Assembly: GCA_947074295.1 (NCBI GenBank)
Contig: CAMTPC010000008.1
Location: 1-57,370, forward strand
From: an uncultured Bacteroides sp.
GTDB lineage: Bacteria > Bacteroidota > Bacteroidia > Bacteroidales > Bacteroidaceae
Direction of reading: 5' to 3'
DNA: 57,370 bases
Below, one piece after another: positions 8,002 through 16,705 of this stretch. Numbering within the stretch: the stretch's first letter is position 1; every line of letters starts with the position of its first letter. The notes beneath the pieces were generated by a model. It saw only the letters and a list, made by a program, of their open reading frames with translations, did not search any database and was not told the origin of the DNA. Both the position numbers and the translations under genes were made by a program.

Positions 8002-8862
8002 TTAGCCTAAGTAAGATTTCAATAATTTGCTACGGTTGCTTTGACGCAGACGACGAATAGCCTTTTCCTTAATCTGACGCACACGTTCGCGAGTCAAACC
8101 AAACTTGTCACCGATTTCTTCAAGTGTCATTTCCTGTTGTCCGATACCGAAGAACATTTGAATGATCTCCTTCTCACGGTCAGTCAAAGTAGAAAGTGCT
8201 CTATCAATCTCACGTGCCAATGATTCGTTAACCAATGAGCGGTCAGCCATTGGCGAATCATCGTTCACCAAAACATCCAATAAGCTATTGTCTTCACCTT
8301 CCACAAAAGGAGCATCTACTGAGATGTGACGACCAGACACTTTCAGAGTATCCGAAATCTTATCAACCGGAATTTCTAGCTCATCTGCCAATTCTTCTGG
8401 AGAAGGACGACGCTCGTTTTCTTGCTCGAATTTCGAAAAAGCCTTGCTGATTTTATTTAATGAGCCAACCTGATTCAAAGGCAGACGCACAATACGTGAC
8501 TGTTCGGCTAGAGCTTGAAGAATAGATTGACGAATCCACCACACGGCATAACTGATAAACTTGAAACCACGCGTTTCATCAAATTTCTCGGCAGCCTTAA
8601 TTAAGCCCAGATTACCTTCATTGATCAAGTCAGGTAAACTCAGACCTTGATTTTGATATTGTTTAGCAACAGATACCACGAAACGTAAATTGGCACGCGT
8701 CAACTTTTCCAAAGCCACACGGTCACCTTTACGAATGCGTTGAGCCAATTCCACTTCTTCTTCAACAGTAATCAGGTCTTCGCGACCAATTTCTTGTAGA
8801 TACTTATCAAGAGAAGCACTCTCTCTGTTGGTTATACTTTTTGTTATCTTTAGTTGTCTCAT
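8002..8862 (-). CDS. rpoD: Primary RNA polymerase sigma factor (sigma-70 / SigA)
   Basis: 286 residues, the short form typical of Bacteroidetes. It lacks region 1.1 and the large non-conserved region. Region 1.2 is at about residues 15-45 ([16 protein letters not shown]). Region 2 carries the core-binding [18 protein letters not shown] and the melting/-10 segment [15 protein letters not shown]. Region 3 includes [14 protein letters not shown]. Region 4 ends with the helix-turn-helix [28 protein letters not shown]. It directs RNA polymerase to the TTTG/TAnnTTTG promoters found throughout this window, including one in front of itself. It is monocistronic with its own promoter and terminator. 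Confidence 0.97.
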   Translation of the reverse strand: MRQLKITKSITNRESASLDKYLQEIGREDLITVEEEVELAQRIRKGDRVALEKLTRANLRFVVSVAKQYQNQGLSLPDLINEGNLGLIKAAEKFDETRGFKFISYAVWWIRQSILQALAEQSRIVRLPLNQVGSLNKISKAFSKFEQENERRPSPEELADELEIPVDKISDTLKVSGRHISVDAPFVEGEDNSLLDVLVNDDSPMADRSLVNESLAREIDRALSTLTDREKEIIQMFFGIGQQEMTLEEIGDKFGLTRERVRQIKEKAIRRLRQSNRSKLLKSYLG

Positions 8863-8884
8863 TCTATAAAACAGATTTGGTGGG

Positions 8885-8916
8885 CAAAATTACACAAAAT
8901 ACCTCTGCGAAGCAAA
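8885..8916 (-). promoter_or_regulatory. Promoter of rpoD
   Basis: On the minus strand TTTG (8913-8916), 20 bases, TAATTTTG (8885-8892), a perfect consensus match 23 bases upstream of the ATG. The primary sigma gene thus appears to be read by its own product. Confidence 0.78.
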
Positions 8917-8964
8917 CATTTAACATATATTTCTTCACACTTTTGCAAGAATAAAAACAAAGAA

Positions 8965-8993
8965 AGAGGTTGTCAAGTTGAGTGACAACCTCT
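8965..8993 (-). terminator. Probable terminator of the HtrA gene
   Basis: An 11-bp perfect stem (AGAGGTTGTCA at 8965-8975 with TGACAACCTCT at 8983-8993) and a seven-base loop. On the minus strand it is followed by a T-rich but interrupted tract. It lies 58 bases beyond the protease stop. Confidence 0.7.
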
Positions 8994-9050
8994 ATTTTCT
9001 ATTTTCTTAGCAATATTTCAAGTTCTTACTACTTGCACTACTTTAAAGCT

Positions 9051-10589
9051 TTAATCTTGAGTGAGGTCCACTGCAAAGAAACCGCGTTTACCAGAAGGAT
9101 ATACACCCGACAAGAAAAGTACTGGATTGGTAGACTTCACAGCATTTTTCATCACCTTCTCAAGGTCCTCTACTGTGCGCAGCGGTTGTTCATTGGCCTT
9201 CAAGATGATGAAATCCTTACGCACACCCGCACTAGCCATTTTGCCGGTGGTCACACCTGTAACCTGCAAACCATAGCCCAATTTCAATTGTTTCTTCACT
9301 TCATCAGGCAATGGGCGGAAAGCAGCACCAAGCACATCCATACCTGTATCTTTGATGATACTAGTATTGCCTTGTTCGTTTTTCAACACCATGCTCACTG
9401 TTTTTTCTTTCTTATTTCGAACCACAGTCACATTCACCTTATCTCCTGGACGATACTGCGCCAACGCTTCTTGAAGGTCTGCAAAATTGTTCACCTTTTT
9501 GTCGTTGATACCAGTAATGACATCGTCAACGAAAATGTCACCACCCGCAGCCGAGCCGCCATCCACGATTTCGCGTACCCATACACCACCACTTACACCA
9601 AATTCTTTGGCTTTGTCACGAAGTGTGGTTCCACTCTGATCTATAGGCTGCTGATCTTCCATCAGATTGCCACCCAAAGAAGCACCACGAATACCCAATA
9701 GAGCACGCTGCACTGTACCAAACTCTTTTAAGTCGGCCACTACCTTAGTCATGATGCTTGTAGGTATGGCAAAACCATAGCCAGCATAAGCACCGGTTGG
9801 AGACGAAAGTACTGAGTTAATACCCACCAATTCGCCTTTCGCATTGACCAATGCACCACCACTGTTACCACGATTGATAGCAGCATCAGTTTGAATAAAC
9901 GATTCGATACCACCATTGTAAACGCCTAACGCACGCGCTTTAGCACTTACAATACCTGCTGTAACCGTTGAGTTGAGATTAAAAGGATTTCCTACAGCCA
10001 ATACCCACTCACCTACCTTCAGATTATCAGAATTGGCCACTGGGATTGTAGGCAGATCGTCACTAGATTCGACTTTGATCAATGCCAAATCCGTACTTGG
10101 ATCAGCTCCAATCAAACGTCCTTTGAATTCACGGTTATCATTTAGCTTAACCGTAATTTCATCTGCACCTTCAATCACATGATTATTAGTAACGATATAT
10201 CCATCTTTAGAAATTATAACCCCCGAGCCAAATCCTACACGAGGCTGTGCCTGCTGCTGTTGGCCACGAGCACCATTACCAAAGAAATATTCAAAAAGAT
10301 CCATCTGCGACTGTCCGGCACGCTCTTTGGCTTGCTGAGTCGACTGGATATGCACCACAGCATGAAGAGAATTCTCCGCAGCTTGCGTCAAGTCAATCGG
10401 CTGATATTGATTGGCATCATAAGTAGAGGCCATAATAGCAGAAGCCGGATTTTGTTGAAAAATAGCAGTTCCGCCTGATGAAGTTTCTGTATTCATCTGC
10501 GCCACCTTATAGGCTGTGACACCCGCCACGCCCGAACAAAGTAACACCAAAGCACCTATTCCAAAAACATTTTTAATAGCTTGTTTCAT
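9051..10589 (-). CDS. HtrA/DegP-family periplasmic serine protease
   Basis: 512 residues. The N-terminus (MKQAIKNVFGIGALVLLCSGVAG) is a signal peptide or membrane anchor. The trypsin-like domain has all three catalytic residues in context: H137 in VTNNHVIEG, D167 in STDLALIKV and S243 in GNSGGAL. Two PDZ-like regions follow: about 290-410, with the ligand loop after LLGIRG, and about 420-510. The family degrades or refolds damaged envelope proteins in the periplasm, and two PDZ regions match the DegP/DegQ layout. A Gln-rich linker (RGQQQQAQPR) precedes the protease core. The 271-base gap upstream (10590-10860) shows no consensus promoter that I can recognise, so control by an alternative sigma or a stress regulator is possible. 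Confidence 0.93.
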   Translation of the reverse strand: MKQAIKNVFGIGALVLLCSGVAGVTAYKVAQMNTETSSGGTAIFQQNPASAIMASTYDANQYQPIDLTQAAENSLHAVVHIQSTQQAKERAGQSQMDLFEYFFGNGARGQQQQAQPRVGFGSGVIISKDGYIVTNNHVIEGADEITVKLNDNREFKGRLIGADPSTDLALIKVESSDDLPTIPVANSDNLKVGEWVLAVGNPFNLNSTVTAGIVSAKARALGVYNGGIESFIQTDAAINRGNSGGALVNAKGELVGINSVLSSPTGAYAGYGFAIPTSIMTKVVADLKEFGTVQRALLGIRGASLGGNLMEDQQPIDQSGTTLRDKAKEFGVSGGVWVREIVDGGSAAGGDIFVDDVITGINDKKVNNFADLQEALAQYRPGDKVNVTVVRNKKEKTVSMVLKNEQGNTSIIKDTGMDVLGAAFRPLPDEVKKQLKLGYGLQVTGVTTGKMASAGVRKDFIILKANEQPLRTVEDLEKVMKNAVKSTNPVLFLSGVYPSGKRGFFAVDLTQD

Positions 10590-10860
10590 ACGATTCTTTT
10601 TATGTTCTTAATATGTTAAATACCTAAACTTAATTAACTTTATGACGTTAAATTAATAAGAATATCTTTTTCGTCTACCAGTCCATAAAATTATTTTCCG
10701 ATATTTAACACTGACAACAAACAACTTAACAGCGATTAACCCCAAAGGGCTTATAATTTAGGTTTAGAAACAGCACAGATGTGTTAATTTCTAAGTTTGC
10801 CACACATTTCAGATTTATACCATCAGGAGTATGGGGCAGTTTTATCAACAAATTCATTAA

Positions 10861-12018
10861 CTAAAGCTTAATGACACCAATACCGGGTTCTTTGTTTAAA
10901 GTTATCTTTCCATCAACTATCTCTACTCCCCTATAAAGATCGTTACCTATAAGCAGGTTTCCATCCAGATCAGCAAAATCGACACCCGCCGATAACTGGG
11001 CTGCAGCAGATACTGCACACGACGTTTCTGTCATACAACCTATCATCACTTGCATATCAAGCGCACGGGCCAATACCATCATTTTATATGCCTCGCGCAT
11101 ACCGGTACACTTCATCAGCTTAATATTGATACCTGAGAACAACCCCTTCATAGCACTAACATCGCTCAGACGCTGCATCGATTCATCTGCGAATGTGGGC
11201 AGGGGGCTGTGCTGTGTTAACCAAGCCATATCATCGATCTGCCCCTTTGGCATGGGCTGTTCCACCATTACTATGCCTTGCTCTTTGAGCCAATTAATCA
11301 TATCAAGTGCAAAATGTTTATCAGTCCACCCTTGATTGACATCAACCGCAATGGGTAGATTGCTCACCGAACGTATCGTCTGGATCATCTCTTTATCATT
11401 GTCACGTCCCAGCTTCACCTTGAGCAAATTGAATCGATCTGCGGCTTCAAGTGTTTTTTCTTTCACCACTTCAGCTGTATCTATACCGATTGTAAAACTG
11501 GTCGAGGGGGTATTTTGTTTATTCAGACCCCAAATTTTATACCAGGGTGTTTGCATCAACTTACCTAGAAGATCGTGCAAGGCTATATCGACAGCTGCCT
11601 TAGCGGCATGATTGCCTGGCGCAATGCCATCTACATAAGCCAATATATCTTCGAGCAAAAAAGGATCGGAAAATTGTTCCAAATTGACTTTTTGCAAAAA
11701 GGACATTACAGAGTCGATAGATTCGCCCAGATAAGGCGGCATTGATGCTTCACCATATCCCACCACTCCATCATAGTCTATTTGTAGCTGCACAGTCGGT
11801 GTTGTCTTACGTGAAAAAGTGGCTACTGTAAAAACATGATTCAATTGAAGTTCGTAGGGAAAATATGTCATTCGCATCTTGCTCCCTATTCCCGTTCGCA
11901 GCAAAGCAGCTGTATTTTTGGATGTTGCTGCCTGAAGAGGTGAACTACTGAGCAAGCTGGTTCCTGCCATTGCAAAGCTTAAAGTTTTCAAGAAGTTTCG
12001 TCTGTCTTGCATAATCAT
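10861..12018 (-). CDS. Exported dipeptide epimerase (L-Ala-D/L-Glu epimerase type)
   Basis: 385 residues. The N-terminus carries a Tat-type leader (DRRNFLK followed by a hydrophobic stretch and LQAATS). The enolase-superfamily catalytic set of muconate-lactonizing/dipeptide epimerases is complete: KVK (K200, K202), D226 in VDVNQGW, E253 in VEQP, D278-E279 in FADES and K300 in GINIKLMK. The family epimerises L-Ala-D-Glu from peptidoglycan to L-Ala-L-Glu. It lies 18 bases after an NlpC/P60 endopeptidase gene, as in muropeptide-recycling clusters, which supports this substrate. The leader implies a periplasmic location, whereas classical homologues are cytoplasmic. The exact dipeptide specificity is inferred from context. 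MQDRR, two codons on, is an alternative start. Confidence 0.9.
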   Translation of the reverse strand: MIMQDRRNFLKTLSFAMAGTSLLSSSPLQAATSKNTAALLRTGIGSKMRMTYFPYELQLNHVFTVATFSRKTTPTVQLQIDYDGVVGYGEASMPPYLGESIDSVMSFLQKVNLEQFSDPFLLEDILAYVDGIAPGNHAAKAAVDIALHDLLGKLMQTPWYKIWGLNKQNTPSTSFTIGIDTAEVVKEKTLEAADRFNLLKVKLGRDNDKEMIQTIRSVSNLPIAVDVNQGWTDKHFALDMINWLKEQGIVMVEQPMPKGQIDDMAWLTQHSPLPTFADESMQRLSDVSAMKGLFSGINIKLMKCTGMREAYKMMVLARALDMQVMIGCMTETSCAVSAAAQLSAGVDFADLDGNLLIGNDLYRGVEIVDGKITLNKEPGIGVIKL

Positions 12019-12036
12019 TCTAATTTTAATCTTCTG

Positions 12037-13032
12037 CTATTTTTGATATAAGGTATTGGTAAGGGTAGTCTGAACCTCGGGATCTTTATTAATGAAAGGC
12101 AATACACGACGGACATAAAGAAGTCGATTCAAATTGAATGCATCAAAGTTTTCATCATTAGGCAGCAGACTGCTTATATGGATATAACCTTGCGAATGTA
12201 TGAAATTTCCATTACCTATATATATACCGACATGGCTTACACGCTCTGGACTCTCAGCTGTAGTCTTTCGACCGAAAAAAACAAGGTCGCCGGGGCTTAA
12301 ATTGGAATAGTCGTCTGCAATCTCTATATATTGCCCGATCTTGGCTTGTTGTGATGCATCTCGCGGTATGATGATGTCGTGCATATAGAGCACTGTGCGC
12401 ACATAGCCGCTACAGTCCATTCCTTTAGATGATGTTCCGCCCCATAGATAGGGTACACCGAGCAAAGTATAAGCTGTTTCCAAGATAGAAGCCTCATCCT
12501 GACGCAACAGTTTGCGCCATTCACTTTCTTTTTGAGCCTCTTTTCTGGATATCCACCCCACTTTACCATTGGGATACTCCACTTGGTAGAAACCTTTTTT
12601 GGTAGACAGCCATTTAAAACGATCGCCCGCAACCATATCCCCGATGGTTGCAGATTTATCAGACGCAGCACTATACACAAAACCATAATGAGAGGTAACA
12701 ATCACTTTTTCGGCTTTATTCCATTGATTAAGCTGAATGCTATCCATCAATGCTATGGCCGTCCTATGCACCCAACCTACATAGTTATCAGGAGTTTGAA
12801 TCTTAATCCAATCTTGGCGATCGAGCACGCACACCGGCATACCCAACAAAGCTTGCGTCACCATTTCAGACCAAAATTTAGGTTCTTCGCGCATATTACA
12901 AACCGACAAATTGACCACACCAAACTGAGGCGTAGTAGCGGTTTGCATATCATTGTTTGAAGAAGCAGACTGCGCCAATAACAAAGTTAAAGAAGTGAAT
13001 GAGAAAGCGAAAAGTAAAAATAATTTCTTCAT
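12037..13032 (-). CDS. NlpC/P60 peptidoglycan endopeptidase with SH3b repeats
   Basis: 331 residues with a signal peptide (MKKLFLLFAFSFTSLTLLLAQ). Two SH3b-like segments follow (about residues 35-95 and 110-165, each ending in a GWV/GWI-type strand). The NlpC/P60 catalytic domain (about 180-320) contains C207 in GMDCSGY, H267 in ERVSHVGIYIG and H279 in NFIHSQG. This layout resembles YkfC-type gamma-D-glutamyl-L-diamino acid endopeptidases, which release L-Ala-D-Glu from stem peptides. The product would feed the epimerase gene 18 bases downstream. It is the first gene of the pair. No perfect promoter is visible upstream; a near-match TATTATTTG lies about 35 bases ahead. Confidence 0.92.
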   Translation of the reverse strand: MKKLFLLFAFSFTSLTLLLAQSASSNNDMQTATTPQFGVVNLSVCNMREEPKFWSEMVTQALLGMPVCVLDRQDWIKIQTPDNYVGWVHRTAIALMDSIQLNQWNKAEKVIVTSHYGFVYSAASDKSATIGDMVAGDRFKWLSTKKGFYQVEYPNGKVGWISRKEAQKESEWRKLLRQDEASILETAYTLLGVPYLWGGTSSKGMDCSGYVRTVLYMHDIIIPRDASQQAKIGQYIEIADDYSNLSPGDLVFFGRKTTAESPERVSHVGIYIGNGNFIHSQGYIHISSLLPNDENFDAFNLNRLLYVRRVLPFINKDPEVQTTLTNTLYQK

Positions 13033-13482
13033 ATTTTAATATGTGTTTTTTCAAATAATATGCTAATCATGACTTGTTTAAATCAAGCCAAACAATAGAT
13101 CAGTGAGTAGTCTTGGCTAGCCTGCCTACCAAGGGCAAACAATCGGCGAAGCAAGGCCAGTCAACAAATCAAGAAGAGGTGACATAAAAGATGATAAAGC
13201 TTTAATGTTTTTGGATAATTCTGAAACAGAAGAATCAAACATACAGAGCATATACCATAATACCACGGAGCATGAACGCCAAGACATATAATCCGAGCTG
13301 GAGACCAATTTTCACTCCAACCAATTATACAGGCCAACTTAATGCTCTTCAAAAATAAATATTATCTAAAAAGTATTACGAAGAAGGATATGTTTTTTTA
13401 CAGAAATATCGTCTTTTGTGGTAGTATTTATTTTGCTCTAAGGCAAATTCGTTAAAAGAAAGGTGTTTTAGAAGAAGCAAAA
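13033..13482. other. Intergenic stretch without a recognisable gene
   Basis: About 450 bases between the divergent nlpC-like gene and the rnpB promoter. Two short overlapping minus-strand frames of about 60 codons lie in 13126-13352. Both are rich in Cys, Trp and Ser, have no leader and match nothing I know, so I do not call them. Around 13110-13170 the DNA is richer in G+C than its flanks and contains a small imperfect hairpin (TTGGCTAG/CTACCAA, 13113-13132). It could be a decayed gene or a small RNA. Nothing firmer can be said. Confidence 0.4.
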
Positions 13483-13513
13483 TTTGCATAGTGGCGAAAA
13501 TAGCTTACTTTTG
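13483..13513 (+). promoter_or_regulatory. Promoter of rnpB
   Basis: TTTG (13483-13486), 19 bases, TACTTTTG (13506-13513): a perfect consensus match. The expected start, about 7 bases on, coincides with the first paired base of RNase P RNA. Confidence 0.82.
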
Positions 13514-13520
13514 TAATGAA

Positions 13521-13897
13521 AAGCAGTAGATCGGTTTGTCGCGTATATATCCCAAAAGATATATAGGAGGAAAGTCCGGGCAACTCAGAGCAACCTACTT
13601 CCTAACAGAAAGCTGTCCGCGAGGGTAGAGTAACGTAGAAGAAAATAACCGCCATTAATCCTTTGGAGAGATGGTAAGGGTGAGAAGGTGGGGTAAGAGC
13701 CTACCAGCTGTGTGGCGACATACAGGCTGTGCGTCTTAGGTGTTGTAAGGTCATGTATACCGGCGTTAAGAGAGCTGCTCGCTCCATGTCGGAGGGTAGA
13801 CCGCTAAAGTGGCAAGGTGACTTGTCGCTCAGATAAATGACAGACGTCTGATTTTCAGAGTCAGAAACAGAACCCGGCTTATAGATCGACTGCTTTT
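13521..13897 (+). ncRNA. rnpB: RNase P RNA (catalytic subunit, bacterial type A)
   Basis: The RNA component of ribonuclease P, which trims tRNA 5' leaders. The highly conserved AGGAGGAAAGTCCGGGC segment is at 13564-13580. The matching 3' block, AGAACCCGGCTTATAGATCG, follows at about 13869-13888. The terminal helix P1 is visible: AGCAGTAGATC at the 5' end pairs with GATCGACTGCT at the 3' end with one mismatch. Internal landmarks include CTGTCCGCGAGGGTAGAG and GGTAAGGGTGAGAAGGTG. The length is about 375 bases, normal for the type. Ends are set by P1 and could be off by a few bases. The YihY gene starts about 40 bases later, so read-through is possible. Confidence 0.95.
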
Positions 13898-13937
13898 CAT
13901 TCTTAGATTAAATCAAACCTCTCTAAGCTCAGCATCT

Positions 13938-15257
13938 ATGAAAAAGAAGATTGCCGAAATATGGAAATTCCTCTCCTATGATATATGGCGAATCACTGAG
14001 AACGAAGTTACAAAACGTAAATATTCGCTTTATAATGCCATCAAGACTCTATACTTGTGTGCTGATCGTTTCATCGAATATCGCATCATGAGTAAAGCGG
14101 CAGCTTTAACTTATAGCACCCTACTCGCCATCGTACCTATCCTAGCTATGCTATTTGCCATCGCACGCGGTTTTGGTTTCTCAACATTAATGGAGAATGA
14201 GTTCTATCGAGGATTTGGAGGCAATAATGAGACGACAGATGCGATTCTAAGCTTTGTCAACTCCTATCTTTCCGAAACCAAAGGAGGAGTCTTTATCGGT
14301 GTGGGCTTGGTAATGCTATTATGGACAGTGCTCAACCTGATCAACGATATAGAAATTGTGTTCAACCGTATCTGGAATCTAAAAAAAGGTCGCACCATTT
14401 ATAGGATGATTACCGACTATTTTTCGATGCTCCTCATCACACCTTTCCTTATTGTCATATCAGGAGGTCTTTCATTATTCATGAGTACCAGCGTAGAGGG
14501 TATGATAAACTTTGAGCTATTAACGCCATTCCTGAAATTCCTCATCAAGCTGATTCCGTTTATCTTTACCTGGTTTATGTTTACATCACTTTATATAGTG
14601 ATGCCCAACACACAAGTAAAATTCAAGTATGCGTTGATTGCGGGTATTTTAGCAGGTTCTGCTTATCAGGGATTTCAATATATATATATAGGGAGCCAGA
14701 TGTGGGTGACTCGCTATAATGCCATTTATGGAAGCTTTGCTGCCCTACCCATGTTCTTGCTTTGGCTACAGATTTCATGGACCATTTGTCTCTTTGGGGC
14801 ATTACTCAACTATGCCGGACAAAATATTCGTAACTTCAGCTTTGACACAGATACTAAGAATATCAGCCGACGATATAAAGATTTCATCACAGTACTGATC
14901 ATGTCGCTTATTGTGAAACGGTTCATCAAACAACAGACTCCCTATACGGCTGAAGATCTTTCTGAAGAATACCAGATTCCTCTACGATTGACCCGCCAAG
15001 TCCTGAACAATCTTATAGAAGTTGGATTCGTGAGTGAACATACAGATGACCTTAAAAGTGAAAAAGTAGGATTTCAGCCTGCATTTGATGTAAACGAAAT
15101 GAATGTGGCTCTGCTATTCGAAAGAATGGACACCTATGGATCGGAGAATTTCAAGATAGATAATACTGATGAATTTAGCAACGAATGGAAAGTGTTGCTG
15201 GAAACCAGAAAAGAGTATTATGACCGGACTAGCCAGATACTATTGAAAGATTTATAA
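13938..15257 (+). CDS. YihY/BrkB-family inner-membrane protein
   Basis: 439 residues. The membrane core (about residues 45-300) has roughly six helices and the family start motif KAAALTYSTLLAIVPILAML, plus WTICLFGALLNYAGQNI. The family was once annotated as ribonuclease BN in error and its function is still uncertain; transport or envelope roles have been proposed. A C-terminal soluble extension (about 310-439) resembles a winged-helix segment (YTAEDLSEEYQIPLRLTRQV, NLIEVGFV), as found in Bacteroidetes members. It lies directly downstream of rnpB. The convergent nitroreductase gene shares its terminator. Confidence 0.88.
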   Translation: MKKKIAEIWKFLSYDIWRITENEVTKRKYSLYNAIKTLYLCADRFIEYRIMSKAAALTYSTLLAIVPILAMLFAIARGFGFSTLMENEFYRGFGGNNETTDAILSFVNSYLSETKGGVFIGVGLVMLLWTVLNLINDIEIVFNRIWNLKKGRTIYRMITDYFSMLLITPFLIVISGGLSLFMSTSVEGMINFELLTPFLKFLIKLIPFIFTWFMFTSLYIVMPNTQVKFKYALIAGILAGSAYQGFQYIYIGSQMWVTRYNAIYGSFAALPMFLLWLQISWTICLFGALLNYAGQNIRNFSFDTDTKNISRRYKDFITVLIMSLIVKRFIKQQTPYTAEDLSEEYQIPLRLTRQVLNNLIEVGFVSEHTDDLKSEKVGFQPAFDVNEMNVALLFERMDTYGSENFKIDNTDEFSNEWKVLLETRKEYYDRTSQILLKDL

Positions 15258-15271
15258 AAAGAGAATATAAA

Positions 15272-15310
15272 AAAAGCAGAACACATCTATCACGATGTTA
15301 TTCTGCTTTT
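15272..15310. terminator. Bidirectional terminator between yihY-like and nitroreductase genes
   Basis: AAAAGCAGAA (15272-15281) pairs perfectly with TTCTGCTTTT (15301-15310), with a further inner helix CATC/GATG. T-runs on both outer sides suit both of the convergent transcripts. Confidence 0.83.
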
Positions 15311-15331
15311 CATATAGTGGATATGATTTTA

Positions 15332-15883
15332 TTAGTATTTATTATACGACACTACTTTATCTTTCTTTTTACGCACCTTTTTGCGCTTCTCTTTCGTAGT
15401 ATAACCTATCACCACATCAAGCAAGAGACGTTTAGAAGCAGGGATGTCAACTATGCGCTTGATTTCCGGCTCGTCAAACCAACCCAGGATGCATGATCCT
15501 AAGCCTTCATTTTCGGCTGCCAGAACAATGTGTGAGGCTGCAATACCGATATCAATCAGCGGGAAATACTTATCCTTAAGTTTGGTACCGATAAAAGATG
15601 TGACATTGGCTGACTCCTCAACAACAAGAATATGTACGGGCGCATCTTTGGCGAACTTATTCATGCCGAAACTCGCCGTGGCTTTTCCTAATTTATTTGT
15701 CAAATCAGCATCCGTTACTACAACAAAATGCCAAGGCTGAGCATTGCACGCAGAAGGCGCCAAACAAGCCGCTTCAATGATTCGCTCTATTTGCTGTGTC
15801 TCCACTTTCTTTTCGCGGTCGAAACTTCTATCACTTTGACGAGACCTGACCAGCTCCAAGAAGTCAAATTCTTGATCTGCCAT
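15332..15883 (-). CDS. Nitroreductase-family FMN oxidoreductase
   Basis: 183 residues. The family N-terminus is evident: RSRQSDRSFD (FMN phosphate-binding arginines), then IIEAACLAPSACNAQPWHFVVV. The C-terminal part has DIGIAASHIVLAAENEGLGSCILGWF, also an FMN-binding block. Such enzymes form FMN homodimers that reduce nitroaromatics or quinones with NAD(P)H; the physiological substrate cannot be read. A very basic tail (KEKRKKVRKKKDK) is unusual. It lies 19 bases after riboflavin synthase in one operon, so the flavin-making and flavin-using genes are paired. Confidence 0.9.
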   Translation of the reverse strand: MADQEFDFLELVRSRQSDRSFDREKKVETQQIERIIEAACLAPSACNAQPWHFVVVTDADLTNKLGKATASFGMNKFAKDAPVHILVVEESANVTSFIGTKLKDKYFPLIDIGIAASHIVLAAENEGLGSCILGWFDEPEIKRIVDIPASKRLLLDVVIGYTTKEKRKKVRKKKDKVVSYNKY

Positions 15884-15902
15884 TTCTAAGTTTATTTACG
15901 GA

Positions 15903-16505
15903 CTATTTATATGCCAACATTCGGCTAATATACTTACCGATAATATCAAACTCCAGATTAACAATACTACCTACTTTGAAAGTATGAAAATTGGTGTGTT
16001 CGTAAGTATATGGTATGATAGCAACCTGAAAAGTATCATCGGTTGGATTGCAAACTGTAAGGCTTACACCGTTTACCGTCACCGATCCTTTATCGACAGT
16101 GAGATAACCGCGCTTTGCCATTTCATTATCAAATGCATATTTAAAAGTAAAATACCAGCTGCCTTCAGCATCATCAATCGCCACACATTCTGCAGTCTGA
16201 TCCACATGCCCTTGAACGATATGGCCATCCAAGCGCCCGTTCATCATCATGCTGCGCTCTATGTTTACCTTATCACCAACTTTTAAAATACCTAGATTAG
16301 AACATTCCAAAGTCTCTTTCATGGCTGTCACTGTATATGTATCTTCAGTGATATTCACTACAGTGAGACAAACTCCATTATGTGAGATACTCTGATCTAT
16401 CTTTAATTCATCCACAAATGAACACTTGAATGTGAAATGAATATTCTCTTGTTCTTTCACTAATGATGCCAATACAGCATATTCTTCTACTATTCCAGAA
16501 AACAT
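15903..16505 (-). CDS. ribE: Riboflavin synthase, alpha chain
   Basis: 200 residues with the signature start MFSGIVEE and two tandem lumazine-binding domains (about 1-95 and 96-190). The repeated motif is ISHNGVCLTVV in the first and VTVNGVSLTVC in the second, and HIVQGHVDQTA is also present. The enzyme dismutates two 6,7-dimethyl-8-ribityllumazine molecules into riboflavin. It is the first gene of a two-gene unit with a nitroreductase. The leader is about 95 bases and shows none of the conserved FMN-riboswitch blocks. Confidence 0.96.
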   Translation of the reverse strand: MFSGIVEEYAVLASLVKEQENIHFTFKCSFVDELKIDQSISHNGVCLTVVNITEDTYTVTAMKETLECSNLGILKVGDKVNIERSMMMNGRLDGHIVQGHVDQTAECVAIDDAEGSWYFTFKYAFDNEMAKRGYLTVDKGSVTVNGVSLTVCNPTDDTFQVAIIPYTYEHTNFHTFKVGSIVNLEFDIIGKYISRMLAYK

Positions 16506-16605
16506 AATCTATTTCTTTCTTTAAAACCTCTTATACAATATGCATCGTATGAGGGTAATTAATAAACAATACGATTAACTCTATTCAGTAAAAACTTTAC
16601 GGCAT

Positions 16606-16636
16606 CAAAGATACAAATTGATGTAGCCAAAACAAA
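16606..16636 (-). promoter_or_regulatory. Promoter of ribE, overlapping the upstream terminator
   Basis: On the minus strand TTTG (16633-16636), 19 bases, TATCTTTG (16606-16613), a perfect consensus. The -33 TTTG is made from the end of the T-tract that terminates the AAA ATPase gene, so terminator and promoter share bases. The start is expected near 16600. Confidence 0.72.
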
Positions 16637-16669
16637 AAAGAGCTGAACATATCTTTACTATGTCAGCTC
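16634..16669 (-). terminator. Terminator of the men operon / AAA ATPase gene
   Basis: On the minus strand GAGCTGACATA (16659-16669) pairs with TATGTTCAGCTC (16640-16651) with one bulged base, followed by TTTTTT (16634-16639). It lies 37 bases after the stop of the last gene. Confidence 0.82.
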
Positions 16670-16705
16670 CTCTATGATAAACTTTAACCGTTTTGCAGAT
16701 AATAT

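Noticed and set aside
10861..12018. Assignment of the enolase-superfamily protein as a second MenC
   Set aside because: It has a Tat leader and sits with an NlpC/P60 endopeptidase, while the true menC is in the men operon.
13126..13352. Two overlapping minus-strand frames of about 60 codons
   Set aside because: Cys/Trp/Ser-rich translations without leader, domain or promoter; more likely chance frames in a non-coding region.
16506..16600. Possible FMN riboswitch in the ribE leader
   Set aside because: The leader is only about 95 bases and lacks the conserved FMN aptamer blocks.
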